Assembly: GCA_017538995.1 (NCBI GenBank)
Contig: JAFYHV010000150.1
Coordinates: 1 to 64,000, forward strand
Reading direction: 5' to 3'
DNA from: Lachnospiraceae bacterium
GTDB lineage: Bacteria; Bacillota; Clostridia; Lachnospirales; Lachnospiraceae
Length of the DNA: 64,000 bases
Shown: piece after piece, positions 46,876 through 55,838 of the stretch
Position numbering within the stretch: the stretch's first letter is position 1
Layout: each line of letters opens with the position of its first letter
The notes under the pieces: model-generated
Database searches by the model: none
What the model saw: the letters and a program-made list of their open reading frames with translations, nothing else
What the model was told of the DNA's origin: nothing
Position numbers and translations under genes: made by a program

Positions 46876-48969
46876 TTAGTTCTTTGAATACATATACATG
46901 TAAGTATGGTTTTCCTCGCTGTCAAAATACTCGGGATAGCCAATCCAGGATTCGGTTCCGTTTACCAAATCTTCGCTGTGTACAAAAGTATTTATATATA
47001 AAGGTCTGTATTCTTTATCTGTAATATCCTCTATGTTAAAATCCTCGGGGCTTTCATACAGATAATAGATGTTATCATAAAACTCCGAAAGCTTATCTGT
47101 CTGGATGTTTAAATCCTCGGCTGCCGGATAAACTTCTTTCCCTGATGCTTTTAATATAAGCATCCACTCTAACAGAGTATTTGTGTTGCTGTCTATAATT
47201 ACGGCACTGCCGGGCTTAACTTCTTTATTTAATTCGCCTTCAACCGTATCCCATGCAACTTTTGTGTCATCGGAAGTTTTAATCATTACCGTGTCGTAAC
47301 TCAAATATAATAGCACGGATGACAGACATATCAAGGGAATCCATTCTTTTTTACCAAAATCTCTGTACATTGCCAGAAGAAGCAGTACAGGTATAATCAC
47401 AAACGGAGCATCATATCTGCCACTGTAATAAAAATACGGTATATCCGATCTCAAAGTAACCGACCAGAACAAAATGTAAATAAACATCCAGTATAAAAGT
47501 ACCGTTTGCGTATCTTTTATGGTGTCTTTTTTTATAAAAAGAGTTCCGGCAAATATGAGCGGAGTACCAAAAATTCCTGCTGCAAAAGAAAGTGCAACCG
47601 GGTTGTAATTAGGATTTAAAAGAAATCCTCTGTTATTTGCGGCATATGCAATCATTACAAATACCGTCATAACCAGAACCGATGCCTTTATAATAATTCC
47701 GGCGTTTGCTTTGACTTTTTCGAGTAACTTCACAGTTTTACTGTTTTCAACGATAAAAGGAATGAGTAAGGTTATTCCCGCACAAATCAACAGAATAACT
47801 GCAAGAATAAGCAGAAGTTCATTATTATCGACATTAAAACCGGGGATTACATTGCCCAGTTTGTTAATCGGCCTGAGGTAATTAAAGGAAGTATAAAGAG
47901 TCTCCAGTTTTACGGAGAAATTAAATCCCCAGAAATAAACCGCCAGCATCAGCAAAGTCGGAATAACCGCTCTTTTTCTTTTATCAGTCACAAGAAGAAG
48001 CCAGCCGCATATTACAAAAAGAGGCATCAGGGTATAAACCGATACGTGATATACGGAAAATACTGCAACCGGAATCCACATAAACAGTCTGACATCCCTG
48101 TTTTTATGGCAGGAAAGATAAACGAAAAAGGCCATTATCACAGTAAGGAACATCTCCGTTAAGGCCGATTTTGAAACCCAGACCACAAGGGGCGTACTTC
48201 CAAGAACCGCGACTCCCAAAGCCTCATAAAGCGTCTTTATTTTGAAGTTTTCAAGAATATAAAATGTTATCATCAGATAACATACAAAAAATATTGTCTG
48301 ACATTCCTGCATATGGCTCATGCCGAACATCTTTCCAAAGAGAGCCAGTATTGCCGGCCATGTCGGCAGACCGTGATAAACACCTTCAAGTCCGCTCTTC
48401 CCGCCTGCGTTCTCATCCGCATAAAATGGTTCTGTCTGTCCTACCAGATAGTATCCCTGAAGCTCTCTGACCTTATCCCTGAAGTAAATGTAATCCGCGG
48501 GGTCTGACAATGTCTTTAAGGCATAATCGAAATTAAGCTCATTCGAATTGTTTCCGTACATAAACTCGATTGCCTTGGTCTGATAAACGCCCTGATCCTG
48601 ACCCATTCCGTAAAAGCCGAATTTACCGCCGGAAAGCACTGCTGCAGCAAGCAAAACCGCAATAAATACAATTAATTCTTTTTTGCAGAATTTTATTCTT
48701 TTAAACTTTTTGATATTAACAAGTGAAAAAACAAAGAAACAGAATATTACGGAAGCGCAGATTATTACTGTTTTTGAAATCGTAAAAACGTCAAAGAAAA
48801 GCAGTATCGAAGATACAAAAACATACAGGAAAAAGTATCCGGTAACACCAAAAATACCCGCCTTTATGACGGATATATCCTGATTAAACCTTGAGATCAT
48901 AAAAGCAAATGCAAAAGCACTTCCCAAAATCGAAATTATGAAAATTGTAATCAAAAGACTATTCGGCAT
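46876..48969 (-). CDS. GT-C-like polytopic membrane protein
   Basis: 697 residues with about 13 membrane helices, starting ATG 48969 within the end of the upstream gene (11 nt overlap). The first outer loop, FYGMGQDQGVYQTKAIEFM, carries an acidic pair as in GT-C glycosyltransferases, and a further loop has YHGLPTWPAILALFGKMFGMS. That layout matches the protein at 34330 (NDG, then YPSILALSG), suggesting a shared origin. The C-terminal 120 residues are soluble. It would transfer sugar from polyprenyl phosphate outside the membrane; the sugar is unknown. Confidence 0.6.
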   Translation of the reverse strand: MPNSLLITIFIISILGSAFAFAFMISRFNQDISVIKAGIFGVTGYFFLYVFVSSILLFFDVFTISKTVIICASVIFCFFVFSLVNIKKFKRIKFCKKELIVFIAVLLAAAVLSGGKFGFYGMGQDQGVYQTKAIEFMYGNNSNELNFDYALKTLSDPADYIYFRDKVRELQGYYLVGQTEPFYADENAGGKSGLEGVYHGLPTWPAILALFGKMFGMSHMQECQTIFFVCYLMITFYILENFKIKTLYEALGVAVLGSTPLVVWVSKSALTEMFLTVIMAFFVYLSCHKNRDVRLFMWIPVAVFSVYHVSVYTLMPLFVICGWLLLVTDKRKRAVIPTLLMLAVYFWGFNFSVKLETLYTSFNYLRPINKLGNVIPGFNVDNNELLLILAVILLICAGITLLIPFIVENSKTVKLLEKVKANAGIIIKASVLVMTVFVMIAYAANNRGFLLNPNYNPVALSFAAGIFGTPLIFAGTLFIKKDTIKDTQTVLLYWMFIYILFWSVTLRSDIPYFYYSGRYDAPFVIIPVLLLLAMYRDFGKKEWIPLICLSSVLLYLSYDTVMIKTSDDTKVAWDTVEGELNKEVKPGSAVIIDSNTNTLLEWMLILKASGKEVYPAAEDLNIQTDKLSEFYDNIYYLYESPEDFNIEDITDKEYRPLYINTFVHSEDLVNGTESWIGYPEYFDSEENHTYMYMYSKN

Positions 48970-50692
48970 TTTCTATCTCATAAATACTTTTTAATTCCGA
49001 AATATCCGCTTCCTCAAAGCCGGGTATTTCATTAACATACCCTATCACGCAGCCGTTGGTTTCGTAATAATGCAGACTGTACTCTCCGCTTTCGGGCAGA
49101 ATCTGTTTGTCAAATATAAAAATATGCTCTTTGTCGGGAGAAGCAAGTGCATTGTTTCTGACAACCGACGCTTCAGCTTCAATTGAACGGGCAAAATAAT
49201 AATTGTTTAATGTCTTTCCGTTATTTAATCCCCAGTCGGTTAAATCAAACAGAAATGTTCTGTCATCCGTGTCGGGAAGCTCATAACCGTAAATGACATA
49301 TTTAATTTCAGCGTTATTACCGATTGCATTCCAAATATCTTCTTTCAGTCCGGACACATAGGTCTTTTTGGTATTAAACTCTTTAAACTTTGCTTTGTAA
49401 ACTTTGCTCATGTCAAAAATCTGAAGAGCGGACATAACCACAAGCACTGCGATAAGCAGATACTGTTTCTTCGTGCGTTTTACGGCCACTATTCCCACCA
49501 AGAACATAAGGATATAAACCACATTCCAGCAGAGACGTCCCGAAGATCTGAACACCGACCATAAATCAAAAATCTTTGCCGGAAGATGCATATCAAGCAG
49601 GACTTTCTCACCGATTGTAACCGTCGGAGAAAGAGAAACAGCCACAGTGCATAAACATACAAAAGCAATCGAAATAATATTAAATCTGTATTTCTTAATC
49701 GTTTTAAAAGGCTTGCCTGAAACAAAGAACATCACTGCCGCAAAAACAAGCAGCAATATAAAACCAGCGCCTATAAACGCAAAGCCTTCAGCCTGTCCCG
49801 GGGAATACATCTTAAGGTCCTTGAAAATTCTTGACCAGCCCATGGGATTAAAAAACGAATTCAGGTTAAAACTGAAATATCCGAGACCCCATATCTGTGC
49901 CTTCATGTTCGAACCGAATCCTCCGAATAAAGCCGTGGCTCCGGCACCTGTTAAAAGAAACTCTGCTAAAAGAATAATGCTTCTTACTATTCTTTTGTTT
50001 GCAAGCAGATCATAAAGGCATATACCGACCAGAATCATACCATTCATTAAAAGATAGTACATATGAACGGAGCCTGAAAGCAGTCCGGTTAAAGCAATCA
50101 GAATATATATCTTTTTATTGTCTTTATATTTTTCGGGTGCAAACAGTATCTCAAGCGGTATAAAAAGAAGCCACTGTCCGGCCAGTGCGGTATGAGCGAA
50201 CATTCTTCTTATCATAACCGGCGTAAATGCAAAAATAATACCGAAGATAATTATAGCGGCTTTGTTCTTCGTAAAATTCTTAATAATTCTGGCGGATAAA
50301 ATCCCCTGAAGTATAAAGCACAAAACGCCCCACAAACCGAAATACTGAAAGGTTTTGGGGAGAATCGGCGATAGGATTTTAAAGAAAAATGCAACTATGG
50401 GAATAGAATCCGTAAAAATAATGCTTGCATTATTCGGATAAGACAAAGTATCAAAGAAGCCTATCGGGAACTTCCATGCTCCGAATCTGTATGCCACCCA
50501 TCCGAGATAATGCTGCGATATATCTCCGCCTGATAAAAGCCAGTCAACATATCCGGGGTTAATTACCTTTACTCCGTATATTGAAATAAACGCAAGAACG
50601 GAAAGCGCTGCAATAATCGCATATACGATAATATCCGACTTATTTAGGCTTATTCTTTTTTTGTTTTCTTTTTTCGGAGAATTATTATCCAT
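48959..50692 (-). CDS. DUF6311-like membrane glycosyltransferase
   Basis: 577 residues. After a cytoplasmic, Lys-rich start and the first helix comes SGGDISQHYLGWVAYRFGAW ... PNNASIIFTDSIPIVAFF, the pattern of the DUF6311 group of GT-C-like proteins. About 11 membrane helices are followed by a soluble C-terminal part of about 130 residues. It overlaps the gene at 46876, so both proteins are probably made together. Assignment to a membrane glycosyltransferase rests on this family pattern; the substrate is not known. Confidence 0.65.
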   Translation of the reverse strand: MDNNSPKKENKKRISLNKSDIIVYAIIAALSVLAFISIYGVKVINPGYVDWLLSGGDISQHYLGWVAYRFGAWKFPIGFFDTLSYPNNASIIFTDSIPIVAFFFKILSPILPKTFQYFGLWGVLCFILQGILSARIIKNFTKNKAAIIIFGIIFAFTPVMIRRMFAHTALAGQWLLFIPLEILFAPEKYKDNKKIYILIALTGLLSGSVHMYYLLMNGMILVGICLYDLLANKRIVRSIILLAEFLLTGAGATALFGGFGSNMKAQIWGLGYFSFNLNSFFNPMGWSRIFKDLKMYSPGQAEGFAFIGAGFILLLVFAAVMFFVSGKPFKTIKKYRFNIISIAFVCLCTVAVSLSPTVTIGEKVLLDMHLPAKIFDLWSVFRSSGRLCWNVVYILMFLVGIVAVKRTKKQYLLIAVLVVMSALQIFDMSKVYKAKFKEFNTKKTYVSGLKEDIWNAIGNNAEIKYVIYGYELPDTDDRTFLFDLTDWGLNNGKTLNNYYFARSIEAEASVVRNNALASPDKEHIFIFDKQILPESGEYSLHYYETNGCVIGYVNEIPGFEEADISELKSIYEIENAE

Positions 50693-50709
50693 ATATGCTT
50701 AACTGACAC

Positions 50710-51882
50710 CTAAATGAATTCTTTAATCTTTTCGACTATAACTTCGGGACTGTATTCCCTTTTTATATAATCCGTGGCGTTCTTTTCCATTTCAGTCTTC
50801 TTCTCGGGATGATCGATAAAGTCTTTTATCGTTTCCGTAAGATTATCCACGACATTATCGAGCCCAATTTTTACTACGCAGTCATTAGGCAGTTCGGAAA
50901 ACCATCCGCCTGTGTTGGTGATGCAGACTTTTCCGGTCTGAAGGATTCTTATCATTGCACCGGAGGTCTCGCCCATGGAAGGATTTCTTAAATTGACTAT
51001 TACATCCGAATGTTTGATGAAACTGTTAAACTCTTCAAGATTTGTATAACCTGTTTTGATTACAAGGTCTCTCTGAAGTTCATCATCAACATATTCACCG
51101 TCTCCTGCCATTACATAACAGATTTTACCTGCTCCGGAAGCCGCAAGATTTTTTACCGCTTCGCAGACTTCACGGTTAAGTTTTGTTTCTGCGATATATC
51201 CGAATGAAGCCACTATAAAAGCATCTGTCGGAATATTGTATTTGGCAAAAAGTCTTTCTTTTTCAAGGAATGTCTCTTTTTCGCTCATCAGCGACAAATG
51301 GTTGATTTTCCTGATGTTTTCTTCTTTTATGAGGCCTGTCTCAAGAATCTTGTTCTTGGAATATTCGGAATGAACCATTATTTTGTTGCCGGCAGAAATC
51401 AGTTCTCTGTTAAATGCAAGTGTCGGAGCCATTTCCTTTTGCTCGAGAAGATCCGTCCCGTGGCTTTTGACCGCACGCTTGATTTCAAGAAAACCTTCCA
51501 AGCCTTCTTTGTGATATGTCTGTGAATAGAGGTCGTCTTTTTTTAAGTAATAACCGACAAACAGAAAATAAAGCATGAAATCATGCATTATAATCAGTCC
51601 GGGATGTGTTATTGCCACATCGTAAATATACGAATGGAAACCGGGCTGGTTGCCGATATTGTAGATTCTGTAATCAAACGAATCAAAATCAACATCATCC
51701 ACCCAGTATTTTAATTTCGGATAATCTTTTAAAGCCTCATCGGTTACTTCGTAATTATCAGTGTAAAGTGTTATATCAAATTCTTTTCCCAGCGCTTTTA
51801 CCAGAGCTACCGAATAATCTGAGATACCGCTCTTCAAGGGAGGAAAAGGGCTGGCGAATAAAAGTTTAGGTTTGTTTCCCAT
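50710..51882 (-). CDS. Family 4 glycosyltransferase
   Basis: 390 residues; ATG 51882 follows GAGGAAATTT. GT-B fold: LLFASPFPPLKSGISDYSVAL at the start, FIVASFGYIAETKLNREV for the donor half, then VNLRNPSMGETSGAMIRIL as the donor-binding loop. This resembles GT4 enzymes of ABC-dependent O-antigen and D-rhamnan clusters, so a D-rhamnosyl or mannosyl transferase is a reasonable guess. It stands 12 nt after the next GT gene in the same operon. Confidence 0.85.
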   Translation of the reverse strand: MGNKPKLLFASPFPPLKSGISDYSVALVKALGKEFDITLYTDNYEVTDEALKDYPKLKYWVDDVDFDSFDYRIYNIGNQPGFHSYIYDVAITHPGLIIMHDFMLYFLFVGYYLKKDDLYSQTYHKEGLEGFLEIKRAVKSHGTDLLEQKEMAPTLAFNRELISAGNKIMVHSEYSKNKILETGLIKEENIRKINHLSLMSEKETFLEKERLFAKYNIPTDAFIVASFGYIAETKLNREVCEAVKNLAASGAGKICYVMAGDGEYVDDELQRDLVIKTGYTNLEEFNSFIKHSDVIVNLRNPSMGETSGAMIRILQTGKVCITNTGGWFSELPNDCVVKIGLDNVVDNLTETIKDFIDHPEKKTEMEKNATDYIKREYSPEVIVEKIKEFI

Positions 51883-51894
51883 TAAAATTTCCTC

Positions 51895-52938
51895 TTATGA
51901 CAAAAGCTGCTCTATAACGTAATCCCAGTTGATATTCTTTTCAATCAGAGATTTCTTTCCGTTTTGTCCGAGCTTCTTTGCTTCCTCTTTGTGATTGTAA
52001 AGATAATCTATTTTCTCTGCGATAAGTTTTGCATCGCTGTCAATTACATATCCGTTTACGCCGTCTTCGACGAATTCCAAAGGTCCGCCTGCGTCTTTGT
52101 GAACAATAACGGGCTTTTCGGAGAAGAAGCCTTCAAGCGTAATATATCCGTAATCTTCGTTATATGCACCAAAATAAACGCCGAGGCAGTTAGCGTAATA
52201 ATTTATCTTGTCTTCTTCCGAGATAAATCCTGCCATCGTTACTTTGTTTTCAAGATGGTTTTCTTTGATTAATCCGTCAATGTAATCAAGCTCCGACTTG
52301 CTGCCGGAACCTGCAATAATAACCTTTGCATCGGTCTTAATATATTTAGCTGCTTCAACCAGCAATCTCTGACGTTTGATGGAGTCAATTCTGCTCGCAT
52401 AAAAGAAATAATCACCGTAGCTTTCGCAGTGAAGTTTCTCATAATTCAAAGGAGGATGGTATAAAGTAACCGAATCAATTCCGTTGAATTCTTTTAATCT
52501 GTTGGACGTTGTCTGTGCTATCGTGAAAATCTTTTCGTATTCCCTGATATACTTGTCGTCGCAGCTTCTTATGTAGTCCCTGATTTCTTCACCGTTGGGC
52601 AGGTTCTGCAAATCACCGTAGGGAGTTCCCCAGAGATCGTAAGCCTGTCTGTGCTGATGCATAAGCCACATAACTTTGTTGTCATGCTTTAAATAATATG
52701 CAGGGAATTTGACGGCGATTACTTTGTCAATTTTCTCGCCGTTGGTTTCGCTTAAATCAATCATTCGTCCCATCATCATTGAATTGATGAGCTGGGATGT
52801 AGGATACCACTTAAACGGAATGGTAACCAGTTCGACCTTATGGCCGCGTTTTTTAAGTTCATCTTTTAACATGTCGCAGAGTATCTCCGCTCCGCCCGTG
52901 ATAAAAGGAACCTGTACTGTTGCAATAGCTATTCTCAT
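51895..52938 (-). CDS. Family 4 glycosyltransferase
   Basis: 347 residues; GAGG precedes ATG 52938. GT-B fold with ATVQVPFITGGAEILCDML at the start, FFYASRIDSIKRQRLLVEAA, and AYNEDYGYITLEGFFSEKPVIV holding the E-x7-E donor motif. ATGA overlap with the upstream gene shows translational coupling. It is one of the three consecutive GT4 genes and is probably an elongating enzyme for the exported glycan. Confidence 0.88.
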   Translation of the reverse strand: MRIAIATVQVPFITGGAEILCDMLKDELKKRGHKVELVTIPFKWYPTSQLINSMMMGRMIDLSETNGEKIDKVIAVKFPAYYLKHDNKVMWLMHQHRQAYDLWGTPYGDLQNLPNGEEIRDYIRSCDDKYIREYEKIFTIAQTTSNRLKEFNGIDSVTLYHPPLNYEKLHCESYGDYFFYASRIDSIKRQRLLVEAAKYIKTDAKVIIAGSGSKSELDYIDGLIKENHLENKVTMAGFISEEDKINYYANCLGVYFGAYNEDYGYITLEGFFSEKPVIVHKDAGGPLEFVEDGVNGYVIDSDAKLIAEKIDYLYNHKEEAKKLGQNGKKSLIEKNINWDYVIEQLLS

Positions 52939-54026
52939 AATTTTACCTCAATCATTTTTTCCAATTCACTCGTAAAGACACTCTTGATCTTTTCGAAACT
53001 GAATCTACTCTCGTAATTTTTTCTTCCGGCCTGCTCGAGATATTTTTTGTAATCCGCATTTTCACAGATTACTTTAATAGCGGCTGCGTATTCATATATA
53101 TTTCTTGAAAGCAGAACCTGATTGCTTCCGATAGTTTCGGGAACCGCACATTCGCTTAAAGCCACGATGGGTAGTCCGAAATACTGTGCCTCAACAACAG
53201 GCACGCAGAAGCCTTCATGTTCGCTGCAAACAAGCATTACATCACTGCCGAGATAATAAGTCATAAGAGTACTGTCGTTTACCTCGCCGATAAACTCAAT
53301 ATTGTCACCCAGTTCGTACTCTTCGATTTTGTTTCTTACTATCTCGTTGTAATCTTCGATTTCATCGAAAAACTTGCCTATAATTCTCAGTTTGATATTA
53401 TCGCCGTAGTGGTTACGATAGCAGTTAAGAATATCAAGAAGCATTAAATGTCCCTTGTTCGGAACCACTCTTCCGACAAAAAGAATATTCCTAACTTTAT
53501 CTTCCACAAGTTCTTTTAAAATTTCTTCGTTGGGTATTACTTTGCCCCACTCCTCAAGCTTGTTAAAAGGAGCGCAGATACTGATTTTTTCTTTGGGTAC
53601 TCCGACCAAATCATAGGAGTTGAAAGTCGAATCACAGAACCAGTATGAATCGGGTTTTTCTTTAATAAATTCAAGGGTCTGTTTTCTGCCGTTGGCACAC
53701 TGAAGATAATCGGAATTGCTGTAAGGCTCAAAGAATTTCTCCGGTGTAATATTGTGATAGCGGAATACCACCTTGGCTTTTGCGGCTTTAACCTTTGCAA
53801 AACCTTCTTCCCAAAACATACTGTGATGATAGATGATTACATTGTTCTCATCCTGCGCATATTCATTGAATTTGTCTTCTTCAATGTATTCCACGCTTTT
53901 ATTCATTCTGTTTCGCGCATAGACATAGACTTCGTGGTTTTCACCAAGAATTCTGCCTATCATTTCTATATCGTTTCCTATGGCATCATGATTTGTTACT
54001 GTCTGATGCATCTGAATAAAAACCAT
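52935..54026 (-). CDS. Family 4 glycosyltransferase
   Basis: 363 residues; GGAGAAC precedes ATG 54026. GT-B fold: VFIQMHQTVTNHDAIGNDIEMIG, NILFVGRVVPNKGHLML, and CSEHEGFCVPVVEAQYFGLPIVA with the E-x7-E motif. The N-terminal QTVTNHDAIGND pattern matches GT4 enzymes commonly found in ABC-transporter polysaccharide clusters. It overlaps the following GT gene by 4 nt and lies 26 nt after the DUF4214 acetyltransferase gene. Confidence 0.88.
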   Translation of the reverse strand: MVFIQMHQTVTNHDAIGNDIEMIGRILGENHEVYVYARNRMNKSVEYIEEDKFNEYAQDENNVIIYHHSMFWEEGFAKVKAAKAKVVFRYHNITPEKFFEPYSNSDYLQCANGRKQTLEFIKEKPDSYWFCDSTFNSYDLVGVPKEKISICAPFNKLEEWGKVIPNEEILKELVEDKVRNILFVGRVVPNKGHLMLLDILNCYRNHYGDNIKLRIIGKFFDEIEDYNEIVRNKIEEYELGDNIEFIGEVNDSTLMTYYLGSDVMLVCSEHEGFCVPVVEAQYFGLPIVALSECAVPETIGSNQVLLSRNIYEYAAAIKVICENADYKKYLEQAGRKNYESRFSFEKIKSVFTSELEKMIEVKL

Positions 54027-54052
54027 TAGTGTTCTCCGTTATCTATAATCCG

Positions 54053-55807
54053 TTACTCTATGCAAATAACCAGTCCGTTGTTGTTAAAATGTTCATCATC
54101 CGTTTTAACCGAAAAGCTTATATATCTGCAGTCAAAATTATTGTCGGATGCAGGTTTTACAGTAAACTTTATCTCTCCCTCTTTTTCGCGAAGAATAAAT
54201 TCATTTTTTTCTTCTGAGTCATCGATATAAAGGGTGGTCAGTTCGTCATTGTTATATGCGTATTTCAGTGTATAATCACCTTCTTTAAGAAGCACCTTTC
54301 CGACAGGTTCTAACAGATAATGTCCGAATGTATTTTCGCTCTTAAAAGAAAATACAGTGTTTTCAGACCATCCTTCGGTGAAAAGAATACCGCCTTTTCT
54401 TCCGAGGGCTTTTATGATGCTCTCCGAATATTCGTCATCAAACGAAAGTTCCTGACCAATCTGTTTTGCGGGAACTCCGCCGTATACGGTATTTGCAGGT
54501 ACCTTTGTTCCTGGAACAACTACTGCTCCGGCAGCTATTACCGCATTGTCTCCGATTTCCGCAGGGCCTAATATCGTACAGTTTGAACCTAGCCATACAC
54601 CTGTTCCGATAACTATATCGCAGCCTTCTTTTTCATCCGCATCTCTTCTTGCAAGTCCTTTAAGATTCTTGTCATGGCTTCCTGCGAGGATGCTGACATT
54701 GGAGCCTGCGAATGTATAATCTCCGACTGTAATACAGCCTGAATTGGTATTAAAGAAGCATGTATAAACCGACGCCTTCGGAGAAATATCAAGTCTGTCT
54801 TTAGAACCCCAGACCGTCATTCTGCCGCTTAAAAGATTGTTCAATTTTTCTAGATAATCAACGTCTACTTCAAGATTATCAAGACGTTTTATTGTTGCGG
54901 TCAGCTTAAGGATTTCTTCTTCACGTTCACGAATTCTTGACTCGGATATTACAAGTTCTTTTCTTAAATCTTTTATGGTGTTTCTAGTTTCATCCAGTTC
55001 ATCTTTAAGCTCGGAATAATTCTTGTTCGTTCTTCTGTTAAGATCCGAAATGCTTGAATTGATATCGCTTAATCTTCTGTTTAAGTGAAAGATATTCCAG
55101 CACGCAAGTACTGCATTTCCAAGTACGGGAGTCGAAAGGATTTTTTCTTTTTTCTTGCGGCTCTTGTAAGCCTTTTCAAAACCGACCACTTCGACTTTTC
55201 TTTTCTTGCATTCGGGTGAATCTTTTATGATTCTGATTATTTCTTCTTTGGATTTGCCCTGCTTGTAAAGCGCATTATAGTAGTTCTGGCCATCGTTTTT
55301 ATCGGGCTTTCTGGTGAGCAGCTGTAAGAATGCATGCTCTACAAAATCCATACCGTCATGAGTGAGCAGTTCATCCATATAAACTTTATGGAAGCCTATA
55401 ACTTCGATGTTTCTTCTCTGGCCTTCATCTGAATTCCAGAAATTGTAAATAAGCTGTTCCCTGTCGAAATTCTTATCTTCCTTCAGTTTCGCAATATAGT
55501 TGTCGTAACCCGTTCTGTCAGGCTCTCTTCCGAGCACTTTGACATACACATTTCTTAAGAATGTTTCGTCATTGTCCGAAAGGATGCTTTCTACCAGAAT
55601 GATTCTCTTTTTATTATCCTCTTTCTTCCTTGTTGCTCCGACTACGGGTGCGCTCACGGATTTGGTTTTAATGTCTTCCGCTTCTTTTAGGATGTCCCCG
55701 TACAACGTCAAAAATTTGTCGTCGTAATCCCCGCTTACTTCGACATCTTTTTCGCTTAAAGATTTAAGACCGGATAATTTGATTTGGGCGTCAAGATTCG
55801 CCTCCAT
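54053..55807 (-). CDS. Cytoplasmic DUF4214 / coiled-coil / hexapeptide acetyltransferase fusion
   Basis: 584 residues without a signal peptide; ATG 55807 follows AAGGAG. Residues about 80-135 and 152-205 are two DUF4214 units (FLRNVYVKVLGREPDRTG, FVEHAFLQLLTRKPD). Residues about 242-325 form a long coiled coil. Residues about 335-452 are a left-handed beta-helix acetyltransferase with repeats IGTGVWLGSNCTI and IGDNAVIAAGAVV, the catalytic histidine in AGSHD (378) and GVPAKQIG at the end. Residues 480-584 are a beta-rich tail. It would O-acetylate a sugar of the nascent glycan. The DUF4214 units inside a cytoplasmic biosynthetic enzyme are unusual and suggest that they hold the glycan or a partner. 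Confidence 0.8.
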   Translation of the reverse strand: MEANLDAQIKLSGLKSLSEKDVEVSGDYDDKFLTLYGDILKEAEDIKTKSVSAPVVGATRKKEDNKKRIILVESILSDNDETFLRNVYVKVLGREPDRTGYDNYIAKLKEDKNFDREQLIYNFWNSDEGQRRNIEVIGFHKVYMDELLTHDGMDFVEHAFLQLLTRKPDKNDGQNYYNALYKQGKSKEEIIRIIKDSPECKKRKVEVVGFEKAYKSRKKKEKILSTPVLGNAVLACWNIFHLNRRLSDINSSISDLNRRTNKNYSELKDELDETRNTIKDLRKELVISESRIREREEEILKLTATIKRLDNLEVDVDYLEKLNNLLSGRMTVWGSKDRLDISPKASVYTCFFNTNSGCITVGDYTFAGSNVSILAGSHDKNLKGLARRDADEKEGCDIVIGTGVWLGSNCTILGPAEIGDNAVIAAGAVVVPGTKVPANTVYGGVPAKQIGQELSFDDEYSESIIKALGRKGGILFTEGWSENTVFSFKSENTFGHYLLEPVGKVLLKEGDYTLKYAYNNDELTTLYIDDSEEKNEFILREKEGEIKFTVKPASDNNFDCRYISFSVKTDDEHFNNNGLVICIE

Positions 55808-55838
55808 ACTTTTCTCCTTTTCCCCCTGCAGGATCTGA

